A stretch of DNA of 64,000 bases from Phytophthora hibernalis (taxonomy: Eukaryota > Oomycota > Peronosporomycetes > Peronosporales > Peronosporaceae), in assembly GCA_012656075.1 (NCBI GenBank), contig JAAKBF010000047.1, positions 186,001 to 250,000 on the forward strand, written 5' to 3'. Shown in pieces: positions 20,098-31,768 of this stretch. Each line of letters begins with the position of its first letter. Positions within the stretch are counted from its first letter, which is position 1. Below the pieces are notes generated by a model. The model had not been told where the DNA came from and did no database searches. It saw nothing but the letters and a program-made list of their open reading frames with translations. The translations under genes and the position numbers were made by a program.

Positions 20098-21871
20098 TGT
20101 CGGACCCTACGATGAGCTCCCTCAGCCAGAGCAGCGTCCTCCCTCCTCTAGGAGCTCTACCAATACATCCACTGAGCACAGAGCAACTTCCTCTCCGTTT
20201 CTGTACCTCCTGACGCTCTGCGCCTCCATCGGCGGCTTCCTCTTCGGCTATGACACAGTCAGTCCTTGTCTCCTTGTGCCTGTACCCCCATTACCAACTC
20301 ATTTTTGCTTGTTTTCCTAATACTAGGGAGTGATTTCTGGTGCTTTGGTGCTACTCAAGAGCCCGCAGAGCTTTGGACTCTCGGATCTGCAGAGTGAAGC
20401 GGTGGTGGCTGCTGCTGTTGGTGGAGCCATCGCTGGTGCTGCACTCAGTGGCATTGGCAGCTACAAACTGGGGCGTCGGCCAGTGATTTTGATATCCTCG
20501 GGGTTGTTTACAGCTGGAGCGGGACTGATGGCTATGGCAGGTACTTTCACCGAGCTGATTGTGGGTCGATTCATTGTTGGGGTTGGCATCGGCTGTGCGT
20601 CGACGACGGTGCCGCTCTACATCGCTGAGGCTTCACCTCCGCAGATTCGAGGTCGACTGGTGTCGTTGAATTCGGCGATGGTTACAGGGGTCAATTCTTT
20701 GCCAGTGTGTTGGACGCCCTGTTGGCAGATACCGAGGAGGCTGGCGCTATATGCTTGGACTGGCGGCGATCCCTGCCGTTGTGCAGTTTGTAGGATTTCT
20801 AGCGCTGCCTGAAAGTCCTAGATACCTTGTAAGTCAAGGAATGCACGAGGAAGCACGCATTGTTCTTTTGAAGATTCGAGGTGAGCAAGATATTGACGTG
20901 GAGCTGGAGCATATCAAGGCTGAAGTGCAGGGCTCGAAACTTGACGGGGCGAATATCTGGGAAGATCTGCGATCACCGCCGGTGATACGTGCACTCACAC
21001 TCGGATGCTCTCTGCAGTGTCTACAACAGCTCTGTGGTATCAACACCGTCATGTACTATGGCGCCACCATTATCCAAATGGCAGGATTCGCGGATCCCAC
21101 CACCGCAATTTGGTTGTCTGCGCTCGTATCGTTCAGCAACTTTATTTTCACGTTCGTCGGGATATACCTCGTTGATCGTGCTGGCCGTCGCCTACTGACG
21201 CTTGGAAGTCTGGCAGGCGTCTTTTTCTCTCTCGTCGCACTCGGAGGTAGTTTTTCGTAGCAGAAAAAATGTCGGTGGAGTCTAAGGGCACGGGGGCTTG
21301 CGCTGGCATCTCGACGTGCTTTGACTGTGTAGCTAATGCTGCCTGCGGATTCTGCTCTAGCATGGGGAACAATTTATGTATGCCCGCGTCAGTGTCATCG
21401 TCGTCGCTTGGCTTGTGCTCTGGACCTGACTGGGCCTTCAACTCGTGCCCCGACGAGAATCACGAAACTGGTTGGGCAATTTTACTGGCGATGTTCCTGT
21501 ACCTGGCGTTCTTTGCGAGCGGTATGGGGAGCATGCCGTGGACTATCAATGCCGAAATATATCCGCTTCGTGTGCGAAGTTTTGCGCTTAGTGCTTCGAC
21601 ATCCATCAATTGGGTGTCCAATCTGCTCGTGTCACTTACATTTTTATCGACTATTGATGTGTTAGCCCCGTACGGAGCATTCTGGCTGTACGCTGTCATA
21701 TCGCTGTTTGGTTTTGTCTACTTGTGGAACGAATTACCTGAGACCAAGGGCTTGGAGCTTGAGGAGATCCAGCGGATATTCGAAAGTCGGATAAAGTATT
21801 CCGTTGTGGTCGGGAAGACTGAGTCTATGACAACGATTGCCCATGTCCAGGAAACAACTACTTCGCTTTAA
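20098..21871 (+). CDS. INT/HMIT-like inositol/sugar:H+ symporter with PSI loop (paralog 2)
   Basis: Same architecture as paralog 1. Helix 1 (SSPFLYLLTLCASIGGFLFG) is split from GVISGALVLLK by a 69-bp intron at 20258-20326. Sugar-porter motifs follow: LGRRPVILISSG, GRFIVGVGIGCAST, LPESPRYLVSQG, QLCGINTVMYYG, VDRAGRRLL, PETKGLELEEI. The PSI-like loop is CAGISTCFDCVANAACGFC. Frame breaks are at GGGG 20687-20690, GG 20739-20740 and TTTTT 21251-21255, each cured by one extra base. The N-terminal tail also changes frame before helix 1: ATG 20098 opens MSDPTMSSLSQSSVLPP, while helix 1 is in the frame whose only initiator is GTG at 20078, so a further missing base near 20140 is likely. The first exon is therefore provisional. 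Probably a functional H+-coupled polyol transporter of the plasma membrane. Confidence 0.82.
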
Positions 21872-22413
21872 CTCGACGACAGTTCTGCTCGGTATCAAAT
21901 CATCTTTAAAGCAGGCAAGTTTCGGAAAAGCCTTGAAAAAGAGTACCCCAAGTTCTCACCGATGTCCATCCGCGAAAAAACAATTTTGCTATCAGATATC
22001 ATCAAGAGCAAGCATATGATTGCCTACCTGCAGTACTGTGACACTCATGATTTTAAAGTGGCAGGATCAAACGGGCTCGCCTGTCTAAAAAATCGTTGTG
22101 TGGATCCGCCGACGACGATAAACAGAAGAATTTCCAGGCTATTCAAGTCGTCATCGAAGACGAAGAAGAAGCAAGCTTAGGCTGCAGAAAAACTCCAGAT
22201 GTTAGCTTATGGGATGGTTCTCGAGTTCGATCATATCCGATGGCGAACTGGCGTACGGAACCAAGATTTACAACAAAATCAGATCTGATGGCAGAACTGT
22301 CGCTGAGACTTAGTATGACTCCTGGCAAAAAATGTCCTGCATAGTCAATTAACCACTTTTCACACTATCAATTTATTGCTAGTACATGTAGGACATCATC
22401 TATAGTGTTCCGT
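21872..22413. other. convergent intergenic region, nothing recognised
   Basis: About 540 bases between the stop codons of transporters 2 and 3. A 72-codon ORF at 21962-22180 (MSIREKTILLSDIIKSKHM) is open, but has no recognisable relative; it may be a fragment. Confidence 0.35.
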
Positions 22414-24117
22414 CTAGCGGCCTTTTCCACTGACAGAAGTGCTGCCTTGTCGTTCAAAAATGCATTGAATTTCTTCCAGTTTCAAGCCTTTCGTCTCTGG
22501 AAGTTCTTTCCATAAGTACAAGAGCCCGAAGAGAGCGAACGACGCATACAACCAGAATGCACCATACGGTTTGAGTATGTCCATGACACTGAGGAATGTC
22601 GATGACACAAACAAATTGAACAGCCAGTTCACTGACGTCGCCATGCTCAGTGCGAAACTGCGGACGTGTAGTGGGTAAATTTCGGCGTTTATAGTCCAGG
22701 GCATGCAGCCCATGCCACTTGCAAAACATGCCAAGTAGGTGAATAGTGTCACAAAGACTACCCACCCAGCTGCATGGCTCTCGGATGGACACGATCCAAA
22801 AGACCAGTTCATGGCTGCGCAGGATCCCTGTTTCGTTGAGGTCGGAGTTCCAGGCAGACACAAATTGGTAGCTGGTCCTGATATTGCGGAGAGTTTTCCT
22901 TCCGAACAGAAGCCACACGTCGTGCTAGCAATGCAGTCCAGACATGTTGAAAACTGAGAACACCCACCAATTCCAGTAGTATCTGCCGACTGTAGTTCGG
23001 CAGAGTAGAAACTCGCCCCAAGGGCTGTTAGCGACAACACAATGCCAACGAGACTTCCGAGTGTGAGCATTCGTCTTCCTTTTCGGTCCACGAGGTAGAT
23101 GCCCACGAAAGTGAAGATGAAGTTACTGAATGACACGAGCGCCGACAGACAAATAGCCGTAGTTGGATCCGTAAAACCCGCAAGCTGGATAATCGTGGCG
23201 CCATAATACATGACAGTGTTAATTCCGCAGAGCTGTTGAAGAGCCTGTAGAAAGCAGCCAAGTCCCAGCGCCCGCAGCACTGCAGGTGATCGAATCGCGT
23301 CCCAAGCATTCACATTTTCCTCTTCAGCACGCAGCACCTCAGCTTCAATGTGACTTTCTTCAATCTGAACATCCTCCGTGCCTCGAATCTGCTTCAGAGC
23401 AGCCCAAGCTTCGTCCATTCTGCCTTTACTAACGAGATACCGTGGGCTCTCAGGTAGCATCAAGAACCCTACAAACTGCACGGCAGCAGGAACAGCAGCC
23501 AACCCGAGCATATATCTCCATCCGCCATCCACGTCTGCCAGCAGAGCATCCAACACGCCAGAAAAGAATTGTCCGCCGGTAACCAGCGCCGTGTTAAGCG
23601 ACACGAGTCGTCCTCGAATCTCCGGAGGTGACACCTCTGCGATGTAGAGCGGCACCGTCATGGACGCGAACCCGATGGCGACTCCTACGACGAGTCTGCC
23701 GACCAAAAGCGCCTCAAAAGTTTGTGCTGCTGCCATGAGACAGGAGCCCACTGCAAACATAGCAGACGACAGCAGAATCACTGGCCTCCTCCCGAACACG
23801 TGAGTGCCGCAGCTACTGAGAGCTGCACCGGTGATGGCTCCAAAGACTGCAGCAGAGACAACGCTTTCACTCTGAAGATGCGTCAAGTGGAAAGCTTTAG
23901 GTCCTTTTAGCAACACCAACGCCCCAGAGATCACACCCTGCAGTAGTAAGTAGACACAGTCAGAATACGGTCAAGTGACAGATGAAGGTCTACTCACCGT
24001 GTCATATCCAAACAAAAAGCCTCCAATTGTAGAGCAAAGAGTGAGTTGATACAGTAAAACTGGGTTCTGTCGCGGTCTAATTAGTGGCGTGGCTTCCTGG
24101 CTATTGGCATTGCGCAT
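22414..24117 (-). CDS. INT/HMIT-like inositol/sugar:H+ symporter with PSI loop (paralog 3, intact)
   Basis: The only one of the three transporters with an unbroken frame: 547 residues. Exon 1 is 24117-23998 (MRNANSQEATPLIRPRQNPV, then the helix 1 start), followed by a 60-bp intron (23997-23938) and exon 2 from 23937, which begins GVISGALVLLKGPKAFHL. Twelve predicted helices, with GRRPVILLSSAMF, GRLVVGVAIGFASMTVPLY, LPESPRYLVSKG, QLCGINTVMYYGATII, VDRKGRRMLTLG and PETKGLKLEEI. The loop between helices 9 and 10 has CSQFSTCLDCIASTTCGFC, the PSI-like cluster. It is the best reference for repairing the two frame-broken paralogs. The intron position is identical in all three, showing tandem duplication from one ancestor. 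Divergent from the MED1-like gene, with 112 bases between the two starts. Confidence 0.9.
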
Positions 24118-24229
24118 GCTCGTCAGATCCGATAGTGTTCGCGGCTTTACGTTGCGCGTTGGTAAGTTGCGTTTCTAACTTTATGTTGCAGAAAAGAATG
24201 GGCAACTTTGTCATTTACGAATTGGAGTC

Positions 24230-26757
24230 ATGGCGACGCCACCTCAAGCGATGGGCGTGGCAGCCCCCACTGCGGCCAACAAGAACTCTCCGCACCTGCA
24301 CTCGGTGGCCAGCAGTCTACGCTCGTGTCTGGACGGGATGTTGCCCGACAACCTGCGCAACGACAGCGACGCGTTCCAGCAACATTGTACGTCTTTAATT
24401 TCTTATTCGGGTACTTTGAGTACAATATGAATAGTATGAGTACAAAACCAAATAATATGAGTACACATACTAAACAATATGAGTACAATTACGTAGTGAT
24501 GCAGCAGAAGAACCGCCTGCAGGCTGAGAAGAACTCGTGGCGCTTCGGCCTCAACTACCTCTTCGAGACGCTCAAGCAACATAAGGACTGGTACGGTCGC
24601 AACCAGCAGTTCGTACAGTTGCGCAAGGACGTCAAGCGCTTCGAGTCGCACGTGGCCACTGTACGCACAATTCTGGCCGAGAGTGTGAGCAAATTGGACC
24701 TGGAGGCAGGTCTACGAGGTGCTGAGCTTGAAGGCCGTGTGGGGGCCTACAAAGTCATGTTCGAGGTGACCAAGATCGTGTCCAACCTCAGTCGTCCACT
24801 GGTGAAACTGCAGATCCTCAAGCCCAACGAGTCGTCGCTCAGTGTCTACTGCGATACATTCGTGCTGGACATTGTGCTCTCAGGTGGAGAGGTACGGATT
24901 TATTGTTGTAGAGAGGTGTAGGGTGAGTTTCTAAGTGTTTTCTATTGTAGGGTGCTGTGGAGTCGGCATCCTTGACGACGGTGGAGAAAGGTGCGGTTGG
25001 AGGAGGTTGATTGGAAGAGTAAAAATGTTGATTTTTGTATAATGACAGACCAATCGAGCCAATTTCCGGACCGAGATGAAGACTTGTTGGCGTCATTGAA
25101 GCTGCTGGCGGACGGAGATAGCGCGAACTTTACGGTAGTGATCGAGTGGCTGGTGGCTTGTGAGGTTCATGGTTTGATGCATTTTGTTTGAGCTGTAGGA
25201 AAACTGAACCGACTGATTAACCGCGCTGAGCTGGCAGTCAAGTTCCCGTCAAGTACGTGATATCTGTTTCTTGTAGAAAATGTTGATTTCATGCTGATTT
25301 TTTTGTGGTAAAAGTGAGCTTTGAACAGCTTGAGCTCGAGCTTTTCACGAAGGCGACGGAGGCGTGCAGCCAGCAGGTACGCGAATGATACGAGCATGCG
25401 CAATCAAATCAACCACTCAAGAGTTTTATCCTACCTAATCAAACTGCTGCAGAAATACTGGACGGTAAAGCGCGCTATCGAGGGGGTCCGAATCATGTTC
25501 AAAGATCCGTTTGCATGCGTTCCGGTGATTGAGCCACCGCGTAAGAGAGTGAAGCTTGACGACACACATGCATCTACATCTGTTGGGGTGTTCCTAGCGC
25601 TGAAACTTCAGATGTGGACGGAGCCAGCGGACCTGCTGCCGACCGTGACGACCTTAACAAGACATTGTCGCAAACGCAGGTGGATGTTCTGTCACCTCTG
25701 GCTAATGGCGAATGGACCGGCAGCATCAGTTTCATTGAATGGCGTGGAGAAGTGGCTCTTCATGTTGTTGGAGAGAACCCGCTCGTGATGGCTGGCCAAC
25801 AGGCCCGAAAGCTAGCGCTTGTGGCGATGCACAAGCCTACGGATGTGGCTGCGACAGCGCCAAAAGATGTCCACGAAGATGAAAAGTTATTCAACGAATT
25901 CGTGAGCTGGACAACGCCCGATGGAATGAAGCCAATTCTTCCCAGGCTACATTTTGCTCGTGATCATAGCATGTGCTCAGTGTTTCCTTCACGGTCTGCG
26001 CTGGCGATGCGTCAGGAGTATACCTTGACGACGAAAGAGATTTCTGGGGGCTCAGGCTGCACTCCTTTCCCATTCCGGTACTATAGCGACGCGATACTCG
26101 TTAATTTTGTGCTGAGCTGACATTTCATGATATTGTTTTCAGCTGACGAATGCCTCGGTCGAGACTTTGACAAACGTTTTCCAAGTATGCGGGAGGAGTT
26201 TGTTTTTCCATGCGCTTCTGCTCTCTGCGTTCTGTTCAAGAAACAATACGTTTGGGCAGCGCATCCTAGCTGACAACGATGATGCTGTAAACGGTAAGTT
26301 CTAACGCGAGTGGTTCGTGTCTCCATGCGAGAATGTGTTAACCAACTATTTGTATGGAATAGCTCGAATCAGAGTGGATGTGGCAGCACCAGAACGTATT
26401 ACAATGAACACGGGAGATCTTCTTGGAGCCGGTAGGCAAGTGCTGATCGAGGTGAACGCGAAGCCAGATTGCTCCCTGGACCTCCGTGTGAAGTATCTGG
26501 GTGATGTTAGTGCGACATCTGCACCCTCTTTGGAAAACGTCGCAACACTTCAGAAGTTGGCAGAAACATGCCACTCAATCCCTTTGCTCGCATATTACGC
26601 TTTGAAGCGTACGGTTCAAGCCAAAAACGGCCCATCGGCGGCGGGAACAACTGGAGCCAATGGCGAGGATTGCAATGGTATCGCGGCGTTGGATGGCGAC
26701 CTGTCTATTAAAATGGAAGGAGAGGGCATGCTGCTGGACGATATGGATATGTTTTAG
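24230..26757 (+). CDS. Mediator subunit MED1-like protein
   Basis: Seven or more exons: 24230-24386, 24497-24891, 24951-24990, from 25049, then small exons near 25199-25251, 25318-25376 and from 25452, with further introns near 26098-26143 and 26297-26361. Recognisable Med1-domain pieces are FVLDIVLSGGEGAVESASL, LTNASVETLTNVF and a C-terminal LQKLAETCHSIPLLAYYALK. Mediator bridges activators and RNA polymerase II in the nucleus. An NLS-like PPRKRVKLD lies in the middle and an acidic tail (MEGEGMLLDDMDMF) ends the protein. Homopolymer break: GGGG 25585-25588. The junction near 25160-25198 does not splice cleanly in the given sequence. Intron 1 carries a minisatellite. The MED1 call is by motif memory; a divergent unknown protein is the alternative. 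Confidence 0.65.
24412..24490 (+). repeat. AATATGAGTACA minisatellite in intron 1
   Basis: Four imperfect copies of (A)ATATGAGTACA-like sequence spaced by about 24 bases fill most of the first intron of the MED1-like gene, between donor GTACGT (24387) and acceptor ACGTAG (24496). Confidence 0.75.
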
Positions 26758-26907
26758 GAAGGGAAAATGCCCTGCTCGTGGACAGGCAATCCAATGCATT
26801 CGTTATCGTGTCAAAGGACAATTCGTGATCCCATGAACTTTTTAGCTGGATGATGGATCTATGCAGCTCACAAACAAAAGGTATGATTCTAGTAATGTGT
26901 TATCCTA

Positions 26908-28660
26908 TTAGTCACCGCCACCATCGTCGTGGACAGGGAGCGCTTTTCTAGGAGCCACAGCTTGTGGCAGCTTAAAGCCTCGTGTCCGTTCCTGAACCTG
27001 AGCGACTACATCCGGATCTGCTTGATACACACGACCATCCACCCCAACCAAAAATCTACAGTAAACGAAATATGTGAGTTTGACGGGCATGGCATCATGA
27101 TGAAAACTGAGCAACTTACCCTTCACTCGCACTTTCCGAAAGCTGTCCAGATGAAGCCATATTTGCAACTGTACGCGGTGACAGGTACGGAGCACTCGCA
27201 GTGTTGTTATTGCTGAGATGACTGGATCTGTTGCGCATAACATTCTTGTCGATAGACCCAGCACCAGCAGGAAGATGAAAACCACCTCCATACACCGGTG
27301 CCATTTGAAAGGGGTTCTTGTTGGAGATCGGTCCGCTGGATGTCGTTGATGGGTCTCGAAGCTGGCTGTTACAAGATAGGCATTTTTCGCGATCGAGACT
27401 TGGTAGCATGCCTGTTCGCTTTTGGCCGCTATTGCATCCTGCCCCATGCTGATGACCAGTTTGCTTGCCTGTGAGGAAGGCACTTTCAGCATAGTTCATC
27501 GACTTCTGAGCCTGCACGATGGACGCGTTCATACTGTCAGAAAGGTTCTTGAGCAACGCTAACATTTCGTCTTTGTCTGCCTTCGACTTGAGTGCTGAGA
27601 AGACATCGTCGCGGTTCATCTTGATGTCAATGAACGAACGCAAATTCTCCACCTGCTGACGCACACGTGAGTCGTAGAGTACCTGCTCCTTGACCTCGAG
27701 CAAGTCCTTCTTGTCGGCCTTACTCTCGCTCAGGTGCGTCACAAGCTGCTGCAGTTCCTGACTTGCACGTTTGAATTCGTCCTCTTCACCAAGCACAGAT
27801 GCTAGTGCCTTGTCTAACTGGTTGCAGATCTCTTCGTACTTCGACTCGATGATTTCGTCCACGCGTGTGCGGTCAGCCTTCTCCAGCAGCAAGCGCTGCA
27901 CGTCTTCCACTGCACATGTGTTGTCATCCAAAGTGCGGCGCGTTTCGAGCATCATATCCTGGACATTACGGCCTTGTTTGACCATCTTGTCCGTGCAGTC
28001 ACGCAACGCCTCATCCTTACGTCGATTATCCTTCTCGATAGATTCCATCCACATCGCCAACGACATCTTGTTGTGAAGGATGTGGTCCGAGTCCAGGAAG
28101 AGCTCCTTCTGTTCCTCATTGAGACGGTCTTCGATCTTCATGGCAAACTGCTTGGTCACCTCGTGGTCTTCACGGATCACGTTGAGCTTTTGTTCCGTTT
28201 GCTGGATGAACTCGTTGTGAACAGTATTAACTCTTTCGACACTTTCCGAGATATGCAGAATCTCGTCACGGTTAGCACGGACTTGAACTGCCACATCGTC
28301 AATCCCTTTGAGCTGTTCGGCCTGCTTGGTTTGCTGGACATCCAGCTCGTACACTTTGGTGTTCACATCTTCAACCTGACCTTGAACCGTGATGAGCTTC
28401 GAGTTGACTCGTTCAACATGCTTCGCAGTGTTGCGAGCTTCGCGCTCCATTTCGGCCATCTTGTCCCTCAACCGATCGAATTCATCCACCATGTAGCGCA
28501 TGGCCTCCGTTTGCATACGCAACGCCTTCACCAAAACTTTTGACACTCGTGGCTCGTCAAGTTGGGTCTTGCCTTCCAATTCCTGACCTAATTTCTGCCA
28601 GACATCGGGAGTGCCGAGTCCGATCGAGGTCAGCACTGCATCAACCTCATTTCGCTGCAT
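26908..28660 (-). CDS. axonemal-type coiled-coil protein (DUF4795-like)
   Basis: Two exons: 28660-27120 and 27055-26908, joined by a 64-bp intron (GTAAGTTG...CTGTAG), giving about 560 residues. The start is the ATG at 28660 (MQRNEVDAVLTSIGLG); a GTG extension 10 codons upstream is less likely. Residues 60-400 are continuous coiled coil (for example AKHVERVNSKLITVQGQVED) with the spaced SKADKKDLLEVKEQ and LKSKADKDEMLALL segments characteristic of the DUF4795 (QRICH2-like) proteins of flagella. A CLSC pair (EKCLSCNSQLRD) near residue 435 matches the conserved CxxC after that domain. The C-terminus has FLVGVDGRVYQADP. A role in the zoospore flagellum is inferred. No frame breaks. Confidence 0.65.
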
Positions 28661-28834
28661 GATGACTCCGTTGCTTGGGAGCAGAGCCACGGGTAGTCGA
28701 AGAATGGTGTCGACACTGGAGTATTTTTATCGATTTGACTCGGAACACTCCCGAAATGGTCATTGAGCATGGACGTTTGATGTTTTGCATTTGAATTGGT
28801 CTACGCCTTTGGCTAATGAATGCTGGTGTGCTTA

Positions 28835-31565
28835 CTAGCTTGGGCGAACGGGGCAATCTTCACTACGAAGCGCTAGCAGAGATGCATCGAGATGGATCAC
28901 ACCGAGCAGTTTTCCGAGCGAGACAACATACACTTGGGTCCAATTGGACATTGCCGCCACCTTGTGAACGATGTGGAGGTTCACTTCTTCTCCAACCTGA
29001 GCAGCAACTTTGTTAGAGCAGTCTTTACACTTCGTATGAGAAGAGTTTGTACCTGAGGTATGTAGCTTTGAACGGGGATCGAGGTGAATTCGAAGGCATC
29101 GAACGGAGGCCCAAGTTCCAGCTACAACAAAGGAAGAATGGCTCGCCTGATGAGACTCTTCTTAACATGCGTCAACCAAGGGATGTACACTTACCAAATT
29201 TGCAGTAGATGACGCGTCCTTGTCCTCGGAATTGAGTAGCGATAGGTCCTCCATCGCCATAATTTTCCTCTTGTCGATGTCGAGGACTTTGGACACCAAG
29301 TACTCGATCTGCTTCGACACCTTCTGATTTTTTGTCCTCGTTATCTAGGATTCCAATGCTCAGTCAGTATTTCCTCACTCGGCAACCATTTTTATACGCA
29401 AAATAAACTTACTCGAGGGCGATTGACAGCGATGAATCTTGCAATACCTATCTCGATGTCATGGCGTCGAATACATCCCTACTCACACTCGTTAGCTGTA
29501 ATTGCATACTGTTCACGCTCAACATGATTAAGATTTACCAGTAGCATTCTGTTGTCGTCGTTGTCACAAAGCGGAAAGTATCCCTCCTTTTTGAATGAGC
29601 TCTGCAGAAGCACATTGAGATATCAGTCTACGTTACGAAGGCAAATAATTCCAATTTCATTTACGTACCAATGCGTTGATAGCCTCGTCATAGGTAGTTT
29701 GTCGTGTGAACACAACAGGCACCGAACTCATGTGATATTTAGCAAGCTTCTGGCCGAGAATGTACTCGTTCGTATCGTAGGAGACCGATGTTAGGCCTCC
29801 CCACTCCGACACAATATCATAAAATGACGGCGTGATTATACTGCTAACGAAGTAGGCCACGATACATGATATCATCACAGGAAGCATGTGACTCAATTGA
29901 CCAGTGAGCTCAAAAACAATCACAGCTGTCGAGACGGTTTGCGTGACAGAACCAGCAAAACCAGCGGCACCAACAACCGCGTACGTTGCTGGGGATTGCG
30001 TTGGACTCCAATATCGCAACAATATCTCGCCATACAACCGACCGATTGCTGCCCCGTTGTAAATATCGGTCCAAAGACGCCGCATGAAATCGGAGCCCCA
30101 CAAGGCAGTAAGGTTATAGCAAACTTCATCAGGATATATGCCATCAGTGCAGCTTGAGGGAGATCAGAGACGTCTTTCCATTGTGGAAAACTAAGACTTT
30201 GGTCTCGAAACAACTCGTTCACCATCTTACGGTCTGCAACGCGCATGATTCCAAGAGGATACGTAATCGACGCAGTTATTACACAGATCGATATCACGTG
30301 AAGTAATCGCTGCTTGAGAGAAGGTTTCGTCAATCCAAGCTTCTTGAAAATTGCCATTTGACCGCATCTCATCCAGATCATCATCTTGCAATAGAGCCCT
30401 GCTCCAAGCTAGCCAAAATCAGATGAAAGTAAGTTTATCATTCTACAGAATACCCAATGACGTAGGAATTGGCACGTACCCCACTGATCACACCTAATAG
30501 CACAAAAGCGAATATCTCCACATCCAACTCAAAACCTGTAAAATTTGTTTTCTCGAAAAGAACCTCGCTTTCTAAAACGGGAGTCACACGAAATACCAAC
30601 AGAGCAAAAGAGGAGCAAATGATACCTTCCCACAAGCACTTGATCTCGTAATGTTTCGCTGTGGCTTCAATGCTGAAGAGAACGGCACCAACGGGTGAGC
30701 CAAAACCAGACGTGACACCGGCTGCCACCGCTACAAGTAAAAACAACAAGATGTTTATCATTCACAAAGCCATCAGAGAAAAAGTAGCTACGTGTGAAAA
30801 TAATCTCTCTTACCAGCACGGATGAAGTTGTAGTTTGCGTGGCCAAAGTTTGCACGACGAAACAGTGGAATTTTCCCCATCAAATATCCGATCATGGCCA
30901 TGATTTGGGTGAATGGGCCTCCACGTCCTACCGAAAGACCAGAGCTCGAGCTAATTAGCGTGCCAAGCGTTTTAGCTACGAGCGTACGAAACGACAGTAG
31001 ATCGTCTGGATTTTGAAATACTCCTGCAAACAGTCCGCGCATCGTCGGAATGCCCGATCCGTCCGACATCGGAGTGATATAGTATCCACAGCATGTTGAA
31101 ATCATGCCAAAGCCCACACACCACATCAACCAGATGATAAACCCGCCGAAAGAATAAGCCCCGACTGCTTCAACGAGATTGCGTCGAAATCGCAAGAATG
31201 AGCGCACCCAACCATCGAACACAAGTCTGTACATGCGCATAAGATCACGGCTCTAACATTGAAAACTGCAACATTGAACTTACCCGTAGAAGGCGGCCGT
31301 TGAGCCGAGTATCATCAGAAACAGCCACGTGATAGGCGAGTTAGGAAACTTCTTGAACGCTCGAAGTGTGCGGATACTCCACCGCCCTAGAGAATATTTT
31401 TGCATCCTTCGTCTCTCTAGAAGCAGATCGTTAAAGTTCTCCACGGAAGTGGCACGCTGCCAGGTATCTGTACAATAATGGACAAAAACATTAGCCCAAA
31501 AGTTTTTCCAACATAGACGCTAAATTTCAATACTCACCGTAGTTGGCCCGCATGTTTCCAGCCAT
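28835..31565 (-). CDS. CLC-family chloride channel with CBS pair (gene A)
   Basis: A multi-exon gene from the ATG at 31565 (MAGNMRANYG) to the TAG at 28835. Membrane-domain signatures: GSGIPTMRGLFAGVF (selectivity filter GSGIP), SVGRGGPFTQIMAMIG (the GKEGP loop, here GRGGP), GFGSPVGAVLFSIEATAKHY, GAPISCGVFGPIF and TQTVSTAVIVFELTGQ. Two cytosolic CBS repeats follow; the second reads VHKVAAMSNWTQVYVV then LLGVIHLDASLL. CLC proteins are dimeric Cl- channels or Cl-/H+ exchangers. Here the gating Glu is Gly and the Glu after FSIE is Ala, which predicts a channel. Introns are about 60 bp, GT-AG. One break at CCCC 30052-30055 repairs with one base. Tail-to-head behind gene B on the same strand. Confidence 0.87.
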
Positions 31566-31768
31566 TTTTGCACCACCGGCATAGGTGCTCAAAACAAAAG
31601 TGCGTCTCATAATTGATCGGATATTCCCGACCGTTGGGGTCTTCATACGTTTCAGGAAGCAGATTTGATTTGATTGTAAAACCAATAAATAGAGGACCTC
31701 TTTTAAAAAGAGGTGTTTACCAAGATTGAAATGATTTGTGTATGTGTAGCTAAAATGAAAAGCTGCGT

